DNA of 64,000 bases. Source: Eudorina sp. 2006-703-Eu-15 (taxonomy: Eukaryota > Chlorophyta > Chlorophyceae > Chlamydomonadales > Volvocaceae). Below, in pieces: positions 48,701 to 61,085 of the stretch; within the stretch, counting starts at the first letter, position 1; each line of letters opens with the position of its first letter. The stretch is taken from contig BDSI01000028.1 in assembly GCA_003117195.1 (NCBI GenBank), positions 124,001-188,000 on the forward strand, written 5' to 3'. Made by a program: the position numbers and the translations under genes. The notes below the pieces were generated by a model that ran no database searches, was not told the origin of the DNA, and was given only the letters and a program-made list of their open reading frames with translations.

Positions 48701-51700
48701 CCTGAGGGCTGTGGCGCGACGCCAAATGTTCCGGCGGACCGGCGCCGTGAACAACGACGGACCTAGTATCGGAGGTTCGTATCGAAGGTTGCTACTGGTA
48801 CCCTAGGGAATCCCAGCGGACAACGGGCGTCCAGCGCGAGGGCATAAAGCTCTCGCCCAAAGCGGTTACTCGCATGTGGGTCGGCAAGACTGTGAAAAGG
48901 TAATCACCGTACCCCTGATGTGCAAATTCATGTAGGACGCGAGTACAATCAAGCAATATCCATGTGTCCAGTCGATGATGGCAACATGGAACGCTATCAG
49001 CGTAGCAGGATGGCTCTTACCGGCTGCGCCCTGGCTGCTGCCGCCGCCGCGCCTTGTAGAGGCGCCCGACCATCCAAGGAGGGCCCCCTCCGCGACCGCT
49101 GGTAGATGTTGCACAGCAGGAACACCATCACCCACTGGAAGTCCTTCACGAACGTCAAGTCTGCACAGGCGCGCAGAGGACATACCCATACTGCATCTTG
49201 AGGTAGCCACGGACGTAAGTCGACATGAAGGACGTCAGCACACACACGCGCGATACCGGACTGCGGCAAGAATACACAATGCGCGGCTTATAGCGCGTCA
49301 CCTCGTCGCGCCCAAAAAGTAAGCTCCATCAGGTTTAAACATCAGATATCGAAGATCCCACCGTGCCGGAGGTTTGGATCATCAGACACGGAACCGCCCC
49401 TAGAAAATACCCTCCTGTGGAAGGCCCTCACCCGCCGCCGGCTGCATGGCTGCCTGTCGGCACGCGTCCAATACCCCGGACGGGATAGTGCCACCAGATG
49501 CCGCTGCTGCCGTAGTGCCAATGCCAGCCGCAGCAGTTGCCGCCCCCGCCGCTCCCGCGACCGGCGCCATGACCTTGTCCACGACGTCTGCCAGCAGCGG
49601 CACGCACTTGGCCAGCACAGGCAACAGCCGGTCCGCTACACTGCCCGTTGCCACCGTGCGGCACAGCGCCTGCGCGCCCGCGCTCACATGCTGAACCTCC
49701 GGTTGGTGCTGCTGATGTGCTGACGCGTCGCCCTCACCTATGGCAGCCTGCTGTTGGTGCTGCGGTGATTGCTGCCAGAGCTTGTACACCAACGGCAGCA
49801 GATCGGCTGGGTAAGAGGGCTGCAGGAGCGCATACAGGGCCTGCAGCGGGATGAAGGCAGAAGAAGGAAGATACCGCATTTGAGATACCAAGCTGCTAGC
49901 CGGCCCGCATGCTTGCGGTTCTTCTGCACGTCCGATTCCGTTCCACCTATCCACATATCCACCTAACCGCGAGGGAGGAGGCCAGCACTACTGTTTCCCG
50001 CCAATTGAACGCCCCATTGACTCGCCTGCAGCGTGTACAGCAGTAACCCTGGCCGGTCCACACCTCCACTCAGCCCCAGGAGCTGTAACCGCAGCTGCGC
50101 GGCGGGCTGTTCGCTGAGCAGTGCCTCCAGCAGCGCCCCCGGCACCCAGCTGCACGTGGGCAGCTGCTGCAGCAACCGGCAAGCAGCTGCTCGCACGCCC
50201 GGCGCCTTCGGCAAGTCCGCCAGGAGCAGCAACACCCGATAAAGCTGGTCCTGTGCGACACATACCAGACGACACATACCAATGGATGGAAAAGAGAGTT
50301 ACCCATCGTCAGTTTAGGCTTTCTTTCACGGCAGGGAGCTATATCGCATGGACCTGGCGCGCGCGGAGAAGCTGCGCCATGTGGAGGTGCTGGTAGTGCG
50401 GCGTGCGGCCACACCCGGGGAAAGCGCAGAGGCTTTGTCGCGCGCTGTTGTTGCGACGGTGGTCCGCATGGCTCGTCATCCGTGCGGTCAGGACCGGGGC
50501 ACCCGGCACAGCAGGAGGGCCGTCTGGCCGCATGCCGGGGCTCCTCACACGCGCACGCACCTGGGGTCCGGGAGTACAACCTGACAGGGACTTGCACGAC
50601 CGCGGCACGCGTGACAATCCTTCCCCAACGCCGCGCCCCAACCCACATCGTGGTACATGTGCGCCAGCGTGGAGCTGCGGTGCCAGGCAGCCCACCACTC
50701 CTCCCCGAACCGCGTGTAGCGGTTGGTGCAGGGCGAGATCTGGGCCAGGAGCGTCTGGCGGGCTGACCAGGTGGGCGGCAACGCCGACTGCAGCGTGCGC
50801 CCGTCGCTGCGAAGCTCTTGACCTGCGAGGAGATGGAGGAGATGGAGAAGGGGGAGGAAGGGAAGGAGCGACTCACGAATGTCACGACTTGCACACTACC
50901 AGCAACGTGACGGCCTCGTACTTTCTGGATCCCAATGCACCAATTGCAGCAATCACCAAGAGCAAGGGCCTGTCCGTGCGGACATCATCAGCCGTGTCCG
51001 TCTTCGCCACTACCTTGCAGCAGGGACGAGCACACGGGATACCCTAAAGCCGGACACAGCCCGTATCGCAGCTCGGTGCCACCGTGAAGCCCTGTGCACG
51101 TTGCCCATGCGTGCCGTGCGTGCGCACCCACAACACGGCTTCGCCCACCTTGTTGACCCCCCCCTCCCGGAGATCCACGGACGCATACCTCCCACAATGA
51201 GCCGCACGCACGCGGCCTCGACGCCCAGGCGCTGCGCCACCTTTCGCCTCAGCAGCCCCACATACTCGTTCGCCGTGCAGGCGATCTTAATGCGGCCCTG
51301 CTCCGGCGTCGTCACCTCCAGCAGCAGCGACGGGCCCTGCCACGACGCGCTGTGCATCGGCACCGGCGGCATGGACTCCTCGCTCTGTACAGGACGCAAG
51401 CGCGGACCGCGACTTGGTTCGGAGTTATCAAGCATCACGCTGCTCTCCTTCAGACATCGCATCCGTCAGGGAGGGACCCCTCGACAGTAAAGCTCGCAGG
51501 CGTCCCTTGTGCGCCCGTCATCCTCGCATACCCAATTTGGATGTCCCCCTTATCCACCGGCGTGCTCGGCCTCCATTCATTCGCGCCACGGACTAGGCCG
51601 ATCGTCATGCAATCTTGAACCCCCAACCGCTGTCGGCCACACGCGAGTCAGCCAGTTGCCACCGCGGCAAGCGCCCGCGCACCTTCCCCGCGAGCTGCTC

Positions 51701-54700
51701 CAGCAGCTGCATGCACCTGGTGGCCCGCGTCCTCGCCTGCTCCCATCGGGAGCTCTCCATGACGTCCGGGGGCAGCTCCACGTGATCCCACTCCACCGTG
51801 CCCGGAGGCGCTGACGTCAGCAGCGCCGCCGCATCCATCAGTCGGGTGCGTGTGTCGCTGCGTGGGGCACAGACATTGCTCTCTGTTTCAGGAGCTACTA
51901 GCCCGAATTGACGGCCATAGATGCACCACGGTAACGAACGATTTACTTCTCGGCTCAAGAAAGGATGTTCACGATACGGTACGACACGGGTATCCCCTGC
52001 GGGGCGCGCGCCGAAGGTGCGCACCTGATGAGATTGTGGATGCCTTCCTTGCCGTACACCTCGTTAATGAGCATGTCGGATGCTGACGCCGTCACCTCGC
52101 CCCGCTGGCAGTCTAGCACGATCTGCCACAAGTAATCCCGGCCTGGTGGACAGCCGGAATAGCGGAGCAGGTGCCAACAAGTCTCCAGTCATGCGAGCAC
52201 ACATACGTACGTGGGCAAATTGAAAGGTGTCTTCACAAGGAGGTCCCGTTCCCGTATCAAGAGGCGCGGCCATCTGACAGCTGCCAACCTGCCGGAGGGA
52301 TCCATTGACATGGAACCGGATCAACCGATACCCGATCGATCCCGTTCCTCCAGCCCCGCGCCCACCTCTGATACGGACAGCCTCTTCATCCATCTCGCCC
52401 TGCTTATTCCGAGCAGGGTGGCCGTGAGGCAGCGCCGCAAGGCCACGCGCGCTCTCTTCCAGCGCCTACAAACGCGTATTGGGTCCGAGCCTCGACATCA
52501 AGGCGTGGATGTGAAGAGTGTGCTGGTGCGGATGGCCATCGGACTCATACATGTTTTCATCCCTCCCGCTGTCTATCCGTTGGGGCGACGCGTCGCAAAC
52601 CCAATGCAGCAAAGCATGCTCCCCCAGCCGTCCTTCCCAAGAAGCTCACCGCCTGCAGGCATGCTTTGAAGCAGTTGAAGGCCGGTTGCGCCAGGTTCTC
52701 CACCGGCAGCCGTGTGACCCGGTCCTCAAGCAGCTTGCACAGGTCGCGCGGCTCAAGCAAGGGGCCCGACGCTGTCACCATTCCGTCCGCAGCGGCAGCG
52801 GCCTGCGAGTCGTCGTCCACCTCACCTGCGCATGCCAGGACCAAGTCCAAGCCCTGCGCGAAGCGAGAGAGGGTCGCCGTCCCTTCGGTGACCGCATAAC
52901 CAGAGGCGAAGTGGGCTAGCTGTGATAGACGGCATGCAAGCGTTCGGCCGCCTAGACGGGGATGCGACAACTGAGTCGCGGGCATTCACCCTTGCCTTAG
53001 ATGGGAAAGTCAGGACTGTCCAGGGTTCCCTGCTCCCGGCATGTGCCAAGAAGACGGCGGCCCTAGTCCCGCGTCCCGCAGACCGAAACCCTCTGCGGCG
53101 CCAAGCGGGAGCTCCGCGGCACCCACCCGCTACGGACCCGTGTGGCCCCCCATGGAAACGCACTCACGGATGGCATGTCCTCGGGCGTGTTGGGTCGCAG
53201 CACTACCGTGTCCCACAGCGCCTCCACCAGCCGCAGCTCCGTGTATGTGTCCTTGCACTGGCTCACCAGCCGGAACACGTCAAGGTAGCGCCGCACGATC
53301 TGCTGGTAGCTGTAGCTGCCCTGACCCGGCGGCTGCTGCGTGATGGTTGGACCAGGCCCCGGCCCGGCCGTGGCGCCCGACGCGGATGGCGCCGCGGTTG
53401 CAGCCGGCTGTTGCGGCCTGCGCTCTTCGAGCCACCTGGCCGCTGATGTCATGAAATCGCACAGGTTCTCTACCAGCAGACGCGACAGCGGCGGGCTGCC
53501 GGAACTGGACTCCCGATCCAGATTGGCCAGGAGCTCGCAGAGAGGCAGGGGCCCGCCGGAGCGGCGCTCCTCGCGCCGGGCCTGCGGCGGCAAGACTGGT
53601 GTGAATCAAAGCCGCTGCTCAGCATGTGGCGGCCGGTCCGTGTCCAGCAGCAACGCTGCTGCATGACTGGCGTGTCACAAATCATGGTAATTCGACCGGC
53701 TTATACGAAAGGTGATGAAGCGGCTTTGGGCATCACTCGCAGGCCTGCAGGTGCCAGGTGATTTCTGTGCGCCATTGGCAAGCACAGCCGAAGCAATCCA
53801 TGTCCCCGACCCCCAACCTGTCCAAACTCGCCACCCCGGCAGAATCCTGAAGTCAACCCCCCCCCCGCGCCTCCTGCACCCGCGATGTGCAGCTCACGTA
53901 CCTCCCAGCCATACAGTTTGCCCCAGAGGCGCAGCAAGTTCTGCAGCACCGTAAGCGCGGTGTACACGTTCGTGCGTGTCCGCAGCTGCGCGATGCATCG
54001 CTGTATGTATTTTTGCAGCAGCGCGTGCTGCTTGTAGCCCTCGAGCACGTCCAGCATGACGCTGCTATTCAGCAGCTCCGGCGGCGCGTCAACGGGGGTC
54101 GTGAGCTCCCACACTAGCTCCACCAGCTTCCCCGCCATGCTGCTCGCCTGATGTACCGTCCAACCGTGCAGAAAAACGCGGTGGGCCCAGCAGGAACATC
54201 AAGTGCCGGGCAGACAAGCGCAGCAAACTAGTTTGGGCAACTCCGCTGCTTTTCAGCCTCCCGCTACTTTAGGCGCCCCAATGGCTACCACAGCTACGTT
54301 CCCACAGATCTCCTTCACAGCATTGCCACTGCGTTCCACAGATCATCAGGCCCTCGCGCCCTTGCTGAGAGCTCTCTTCGCACAGATCGGGCCCTGGAGG
54401 CTTGGACCTCGCGGCTACCTTTTTCGTATCCGATTGCGCGAGGCGGCGCAGCAAGTCCAGCAGGCGTAACGTGTCCGGCAGCGTGCGACCCTTGCGGTTC
54501 TCGAACTTCGAGAACAGCAGGTCCAGCTGCTGCGGCCGCAGGTGCTGCGCCAGCTGTTTGATCATGTGGCACACGTTCGTCTTCACAGCGTCGAACGTGT
54601 CCTCCTGCGGCGCAGCGCGACAGGACACAGCAGTAATGTCCGGATCCAGGCGTCGCCAGGTCCTCGTGTGCTTCAGATCTTCCCTAGGTCCTCTACCGGG

Positions 54701-57700
54701 CCCCGGGCTGCATGCCTGCTGCCGCCAGTGCGGTGCGCGGGATCGGGCGCTGTCCCTTCCCCACACCAGGCCATGTCCCTGTGGTCTGCACCTGCTCCGT
54801 GACGCCCCACAGCATGTCCAGGTGCTCGTCGTTGAAGTGGCCGCACTCCGCCAACACCCGTAGGATGCCCAGCACCTTCGCGCGCCAGCCGGAGGATACG
54901 GTGGGCAGGCACCAGTTAGATGGGCGCACTCAAACAATGAGCGCGTTGTCAGGCACTTGTCACCATGCATCTGGATCGCTTACGACTTCTGTGAGGCCTC
55001 CTGCATGCCAGCCCCGTCCCTGGCTGTTTTTCCCGCTCGAGCCCAACAGCGGTCCTGCTGCACGTGGCTGGTTGCAACCTTACCGCATCCACGTACTGCG
55101 ACTGGTGCAGGTTGACTCGCAGCATCTGCTTTACGATCCGCTCCTGATCCAGCCATCGCACGTTCTCCTGTGGGCAGTTTCAACGCGATCATCCGTATCA
55201 TATGGTTGTATGGAGTAGGATGTCCCACACGCCCATACCACTGCCCTTCACAACGGCACACGCCCATACAACTGCCCTTTTCACAACGTTGTTGCAAGAC
55301 TCTTGACCACCATTGTCATGAAGCTGATGAAGGCCTCTTCCGCCTACCTCGATGCCGACAACATCCGGGTCCGCGTTCCCGTCCACCATCTGAGATGATC
55401 GCCGCGAGGAGTAGTTGAGCAACGAGCGGCACTCTTGCACCGCGCTGAGCAACCGCGAGAAATTAGAGGATTTGAGCATCTCTATTACCACCTGCCGCTG
55501 CACGACCGTGAGCTGAAATATTGGAGGGGCGGGAGCAAGGGAACAGACATGCGTCACTGCAGGCGCCACAGAGCACGGATCCCTTGCACTTTAGCGACTG
55601 TGGGCTCGTCCTTTCGGCTCTTTGCATGTCCAGGAGCATAGCACTTTTCTGCCCTCTGTTGGCTTGGCGGACACCAGACTGCCGCCACCCGCCACGAAGC
55701 AATCAGTTCCAGAGCATAAACCCAAACAAGCCCCCGTTCCAGCCAGCAAAAATACCTTGTTGCACAATGCAACGCCACGTCTGTCCGACCGCGCTGAGGC
55801 CTGCATCACAGTACCTTCGCGCTCCATAGTACCTGTGCGACCCGTAATCACCCACACGCCGTTGTTCAACTTGACCAGGACACAACGCCTGCCCCTGTCA
55901 ACCCCATGCTTCATAACGTCCACCGCACTTAATATGCGGTCCCTGGCTCCTTGCAAACCTGCCTACCTGCGTGTTCGGCAGCTGCAGCTCTTCCATGAGC
56001 TCGTGGCAGCTGGCCAGCGACGCCGAAAGGCACTGGGACGAACGGTCCCGGGCGTTGAACAGCTTCTCCGGGTCCGCCAGCACCTCCTTATCCACCCAGG
56101 TCAGAAATTGCGCCAGCCCCTATGGCCCCGCGAGGAGAGCGCAGCTTGTTGAAAAAGCAAACGTATGTTCTGAGGCGCACCGTGTTTCCCGGCCCAGAGC
56201 ATAAAGAAAATGCCTTTAAGCTGCGCCGAGGGCATGCACCCATCATCCTACCAGTTCGCCCTTCCCAGCTATGCGGGATACCTGCCGGCTCCGTACTCCG
56301 TTGCCATGGCGCCTACCGGGCCCAAGCCGCCCGTTTGGACCCTTGCCACTGAGCATCCCCTGTCACCCATCGTGGCCGGTATTGTTTGTTTCACCCCGCC
56401 ACTCATTCCTCCACAAACGCACCCGCTCCACCGCCTGTCTGCGCTCCTGGTTAAGTTGCTGACGCACCACGTTTGCTAGCAGTTGGATGATCTGCAAATG
56501 CAATGGCCAAGGATAGCCCATTATAGCTTAACAGGGTACGAGGAGACAAGGCATGTACACCCCTGCTTGTCTCACGGTCCGACGCCAACCAGAACTATCC
56601 GGACTCCAACCACACAACCTGTGCCCTGCAGAGCGATAAAGCCCGTGGTGGAAACGGCATCCCCTCTTTTTCCATGGGCTCTACTCTGTACACTGGCCCC
56701 CTGAAACCCATGACAGCAACCCGTGTAAAGTTCTATGCGCTTTGAGTGTCCAGCACCTGCTGCGCCCGATATCAAACTTGGCCCAAGACTTATGGGAACC
56801 CAGTTCACACCGTCCAGTCAGCACTCGATGTTCGAAGGGCATGAGTAACTCACCAGGACCAGCGTTCCGAGCAACGCACTGTGCAGCTGCATGGTATGAA
56901 AACGCGGAGCATTGATGATCTGCGTGGCAGGAGGGGTATGTCGGACCGAATGAAAAACCAGTGGACCGCCTGAATCATAAGCATGCTTGCTTGGAAAGGT
57001 GCTCCTACGGAAACCCGCGGAGTCAGCATGCCCAGCTCATGGCAGCCCCAACGTCCCGATGCATGCTCATTGTCGACACGCGGGGGTTATACACTTGTGC
57101 TCGCAGGTGATGGCAACGCCACCCCAGGCGCACGGTATCGACGTCTTAACAGAGGCCCTGCGAGGCGATACCTTAACGGCATTGTCCAGGAAGCCGGTCC
57201 CCAGCAGCAGTTGCACCAAGTACGCTTGCCACTGGTTTGCGCCAACAGCATTGCGGAGGTGTATGACGCCTTCCGTCGCTTCCGCCACCTCGTCATCTGA
57301 CTCCCCGCTGCTCAGCGGGCCAGGCAGCTGCGCCAGCAAGTACTGTTCGGTGCGCTCAATGAGGGCGTCAAGGTTCGGAAGCTGTCGCACGCACGGTAGG
57401 GTATACAAAGCTGCGCGGCTGTCGAGCATGCTGTAGGTGGCGTTAAGCAGGCCACACAGCTCCTGGTCGTGCACGTCCCCAAACGCCAACGATGACTCTG
57501 CCACGACTGCCGTAAGACCCGTGCATGCGTAGCTGAGAAAATACAAACAAGCGAAGAGCTGGTCTGGGTATTCCTGATGAACGCGGAGGAAGGCGTCCAT
57601 ACGGTAGAATTTGTCCATCGCTGTCTGCAGAACAACTGCAATAAATTCTTTTGCATCGTCCCATCCTGGTGGAAGCAGGTCCTGGTTTACGAGCCTGCAG

Positions 57701-58004
57701 GGGAAAGGGTCCGCCCCGCGTTTTCGCGCGCCCATACCAACAGGTCAGCTATTACGTCACAACTTGACGCCGAGAGACCAACCAATGAGACTTACCCTAT
57801 TGTTTGGTCGTTTGTGTATTTTGCAAGCGCTTCCAGTGCAACCCTCAAGTCGTGCGCCCGGAGTGCATTGCCCAATATTTCGCTTGTCAGCAGTCGATTG
57901 TGCATGGGCGGGAAGAAGCTTGCCCCAAGAAACTCCTCGCTCTCTTCATCGTCACCATCGTCCCATGACTCGGAGGGACTCTGCGGGTCTGGGTGACGGG
58001 CCAT
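39780..58004 (-). CDS. Giant ubiquitin-specific protease, USP9X/USP24/USP34 class
   Basis: A cysteine protease that removes ubiquitin from proteins. Exons: 57796-58004 (ATG), 57172-57694, 56854-56919, 56423-56491, 55967-56119, 55348-55512, 55084-55167, 54792-54875, 54419-54604, 53902-54147, 53168-53581, 52650-52919, 52366-52465, 52025-52142, ~51683-51857, ~51190-51385, ~50650-50823, 50026-~50250, 49432-~49838, 49021-49160, 47549-~48690, ~46993-47217, ~46611-46750, ~46159-46261, ~45743-45961, 45250-45443, 44832-44969, 44465-44571, 43943-44180, 43243-43534, 42410-43000, 39780-42077; about 3,200 aa. The N-terminal half is helical repeat-like. A ubiquitin-like segment spans exons ~51190-51385 and ~50650-50823 ([17 protein letters not shown]). 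Catalytic boxes: [13 protein letters not shown] (Cys), [11 protein letters not shown] (His) and [12 protein letters not shown] (Asp/Asn). The zinc-ribbon cysteines are mostly lost (CKDV, CEEL). The last exon is Gln/His-rich with an acidic tail. The junction 49021/48690 is unresolved in phase. Confidence 0.94.
45561..45616. repeat. 28-bp perfect tandem duplication in USP intron
   Basis: A 28-bp unit beginning AGGTCTAGCTCGTG occurs twice head-to-tail in the intron upstream of the catalytic-Cys exon. The absence of differences suggests a recent duplication or an assembly echo. Confidence 0.95.
50024..50025 (-). other. GC-AG intron: non-canonical GC donor in the USP gene
   Basis: The exon ending CTGCAG at 50026 is followed on the minus strand by GCGAGT instead of GTGAGT. 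Joining to the acceptor GCTGCAG before 49838 keeps the frame (YTLQ then ALYALLQP), so a GC donor is the simplest reading. Confidence 0.75.
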
Positions 58005-58339
58005 CCTTTACAGATCGAGCTTTACCCTGTCCGGGCCTGGTAGCAAAGCGGAGTCACTACCCGGAAGCAATTCTAAAGCCGATGGCAACCTAAACGAAAT
58101 GTTTGGATGGCCATACGCCTGTTTGTGTCACTAAGCCGGGCTCCAGGCGCCGGCCGTGCAGGCTCAGAGATGCCAAATTTTGCACATTTCAAATGATAAC
58201 ATCAACATTTAGGAAGCCGACACCGGTATGCAATGAGAGAGAAAAGCCTCAACCGACATTCGTACAGTGGCACAAGGATCGCCAAATCACCCTGTTTACA
58301 GATTACATCTTTCTTGATAACATTCAGCAGGGTGGAGCA
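58005..58339. promoter_or_regulatory. 335-bp spacer between SEH1 stop and USP start
   Basis: Must hold the SEH1 3' end and the USP 5' UTR/promoter, both on the minus strand. TTACA (TGTAA on the minus strand) occurs at 58296-58300, 58303-58307 and 58008-58012. No further gene. Confidence 0.5.
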
Positions 58340-60547
58340 TTACTGCTCATCAGGCTGCTGCGCCTGCACCCAAGTCACCTCCGCCCAGGTCCCCACCAAG
58401 TCCGGCTTGTAAATGTGTACCTCCTGCCCATCCGTCGCTGCGGCCACCTGAATGCCCCACAGGTCCCACTCAACCTTCCACACAGGGTCGGAGTGTTCCT
58501 TCGCCGCGAGCTGCTCCACTTGCAGAGCTGCGGTGTCGCCCGTGAGGCTGTATATCAGCAGGTCCCGTCCGGCACCCACGGCCAACAGTTCCGCTTGTCG
58601 GCCCAACGGCGTGGCCCAGTGCGCGGTAGCGACATTGTGCCCATTGCCCGTCTCCATACGCGCCACGATCTGCAAGCCAACCCACGAGGGAACGAACGCA
58701 TTGTGTTTCGCAGCGTTGTCTGTATGAGCCGCATACCACCTTGACACCGTAACCATAACACCCCGAAAACCGCGACCGCGGCCCCAGCTGGAGGCGTGCA
58801 AGGAGCAAGACATGAAGGGAGGACTAAGGTTCTTGCGGGAAGCTACAACAACATTCACCACCCTGCCTGCGGGCACCACAAGGCGCCTGCCATCCTACGC
58901 CAAGTAAAAATAGACCGCGCACCCCAGACGCGATTTTGGAGTTGCTGATGTTCACCAAGGAATATTCCAATGCCTATCCATTAACATGGTGCACAGTGGC
59001 ATGGGCGGGCCTGCAACACAGGCAGACTCGCATATGCAGAGCGCCAGCGCGGGCCAGGACAACATCTAAGGGCCACTGACACTGCTGCCGCTGACTCGCA
59101 AAGCTTGCGACCGTCGGCACCCCGGCTTTGTATCTTGGTATGTCGGTGTTCCTTTCCTTTTTCTGTCCTTTCCTGACCTTGGACTACGTTTGAAAATGTC
59201 TCCACCCCGATGGATGGGCACGAGCAGAGCACCAGTAACTGCACTGGTCTTGACGCTGTCCTTCGCTCCCCGCTAACCTGCCAAGAGTTCAGCGCCAAGA
59301 CGTACTGCCAGACGAGCAGCTGCGGTCCACCGCCCACACATAGCATGGGCGGCACGCCGGGCGAGAACGGCCGCCAGCATAAGCCTCCGCACTGGCCCCG
59401 CGGGCCCGCCTATTGGGCAGATGGGCCGAAAGGGCGTTCACATCACTAAGCGGGTCGGGCGGGTCTCTTATCTATTCACTAAGCGCAACTGAACACTTGC
59501 AGGAACCCAGCAGCACCAACCCAGATTGGTTGACTAAACCATCTGCGGCCGCCATGTTTGCCCTTTCCTGCGCACCAGTCACCAACTGTTGGGTCCCTTG
59601 GGTGCCCGCAACTAAGTCACAGTATAGGCGCCCACGGGTCAGAGGGGCCGCCTGACCTGCCCCAGATCCCGCTGCTTGGATAATCGCCACGTTGGCCATC
59701 TGTCAGCCCGCCGCGCATGGCAGGTGTTACGTCACGTACCGATGGAAGTGACCCTCCCCCCTTACTTACCCTTATCTTGCTGTGCAGACTCCACATCCTG
59801 GGGACCAGCGCGTCGTCTGCCTCATGCACCACCACGTTGCCGTCGTCCAGCAGCGTGGCCAGCAGCAGGCCCGACTGACGGGGCGCGAAGCATAGGGCCC
59901 TGCGCGGGGTTAGTCAACTTACTACCGAGCAACCGTCGCCATCCAAAAGCCGCGCGTTCATCCGGAACATGTTTATGTGTATATCGCGTCATCCAGTAAA
60001 GCTCTAGTCTTGCTCATGCGCCAAGTTAAGGATAGGACCCCCCATCTGTGCTGGCCACTTGAGAGTACCTGCACGGAGACGCGCCGCATTTGAGCTCCAC
60101 TAGCGGCTGGTAGAACGCGTCAGCAGCGCTGTCGGTGGCCCCACCGGCGCCTGCCACTGCGCTACCGGTCTGCAGTTCTGGCACCTGGCCCCATAAAAGC
60201 ACGCTGCCGGACTCTGTCCCGCCCGCCAGTACCCGTCCATACTCGGGATGCGCCCACGCCAGGTGCGACACTTGTGCATCCGCTTCCCAGGCTGCCACCT
60301 GCTCCCAGGTATTCGGCCCGGACGTGGACTCGTACACCTGCGGATTGGTCAAGTGCGTCATCGACGTTTGGACGCGCCCCGCGACTACCCGCACCGAAGA
60401 AACCCCGCAACCCACCTGTATGATGGAGCCTGATGAGCTCGGCACACAGGTGGCCTTACGGCGGCCTGAGACATCGTAAGCGGCGTCTACGGCAGGCCCA
60501 GCGAGCTCTTGTAACTCAAAGGTTGACCCCTGGATAGTTGCAAACAA
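58340..60547 (-). CDS. SEH1: SEH1, WD40 protein of the nuclear pore Y-complex and SEA/GATOR complex
   Basis: SEH1 is a beta-propeller subunit of the Nup107-160 (Y) complex and, in other eukaryotes, of the SEA/GATOR2 complex that regulates TORC1. Five exons: 60416-60547 (ATG), 60069-60337, 59770-59899, 59278-59391, 58340-58669; all junctions are in phase, total 324 aa against about 350-360 in animals and yeast. Family landmarks in order: SGRRKATC in blade 1; HLAWAHPEYGRVLAGGTESG with VLLWG; ALCFAPRQSGLLLATLLDDG with VVVHEA; CWRPFSPGVPPMLCVGGG with [22 protein letters not shown]; and DPVWKVEWDLWG with DGQEVHIYKPDL. These match human SEH1 blade by blade. Loops are shorter than in human. SEC13 is the nearest alternative, but the WAHPE, FAPK-like and final blade motifs are SEH1-type. 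Confidence 0.93.
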
Positions 60548-61085
60548 CAGCGTGCTTTATCGCTCCTATCGCTTCTATCGCTCCTAACGTCCTGTAAGCG
60601 TACCAGAGTATTGGACATCTTTCGCTGGCTGTCAGCCTAGAGATCAAGAAGTCAACCGATCTTATTCACAGACCACTGTAAGATGCGGCATCACACGGTC
60701 CTTATTTTGTCAGAAAGGAATGCTTTCGTCGAGTGCAGTTCCCGCGCTAAAGCAGACCCCAAAAGATAAGCATTGTTAAGGCAACAGAAGTGTAAAGAAT
60801 CAAATGAGTGGATGTTAATCGTAATGGAGAAATGGGAAGTGGAACGTGCTGTTTCATTGAGCGGGTACGGCGCAGTTCCCACAACCGCCAACTGCGACAC
60901 ATCAACACAAGTTGTATCGCAATTCAAGAACGGTTTCGAGTTATAGAACTTATGCATGATGCCAATTGCGAAAGGTGTAGGTCTCGCCTGCGTCGGGGGC
61001 GCCGCCACATAAGTTAAACAGACGCCCGTCCGCTCAACCGCACACTTCGCGGTATCTCCTAACTTTACAACACAATATTTACAAC
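60548..61085. promoter_or_regulatory. Divergent intergenic region, SEH1 (minus) and RimM (plus)
   Basis: A 538-bp interval between the two start codons, with A/T-richer sequence than the flanking exons. Both promoters must lie here if the 61086 start is right. No clear TATA element was assigned. Confidence 0.55.

Noticed and set aside
52211..52669. Plus-strand frame of 152 aa in the USP region
   Set aside because: The minus strand here carries an in-phase USP exon (52366-52465) joining its neighbours on both sides.
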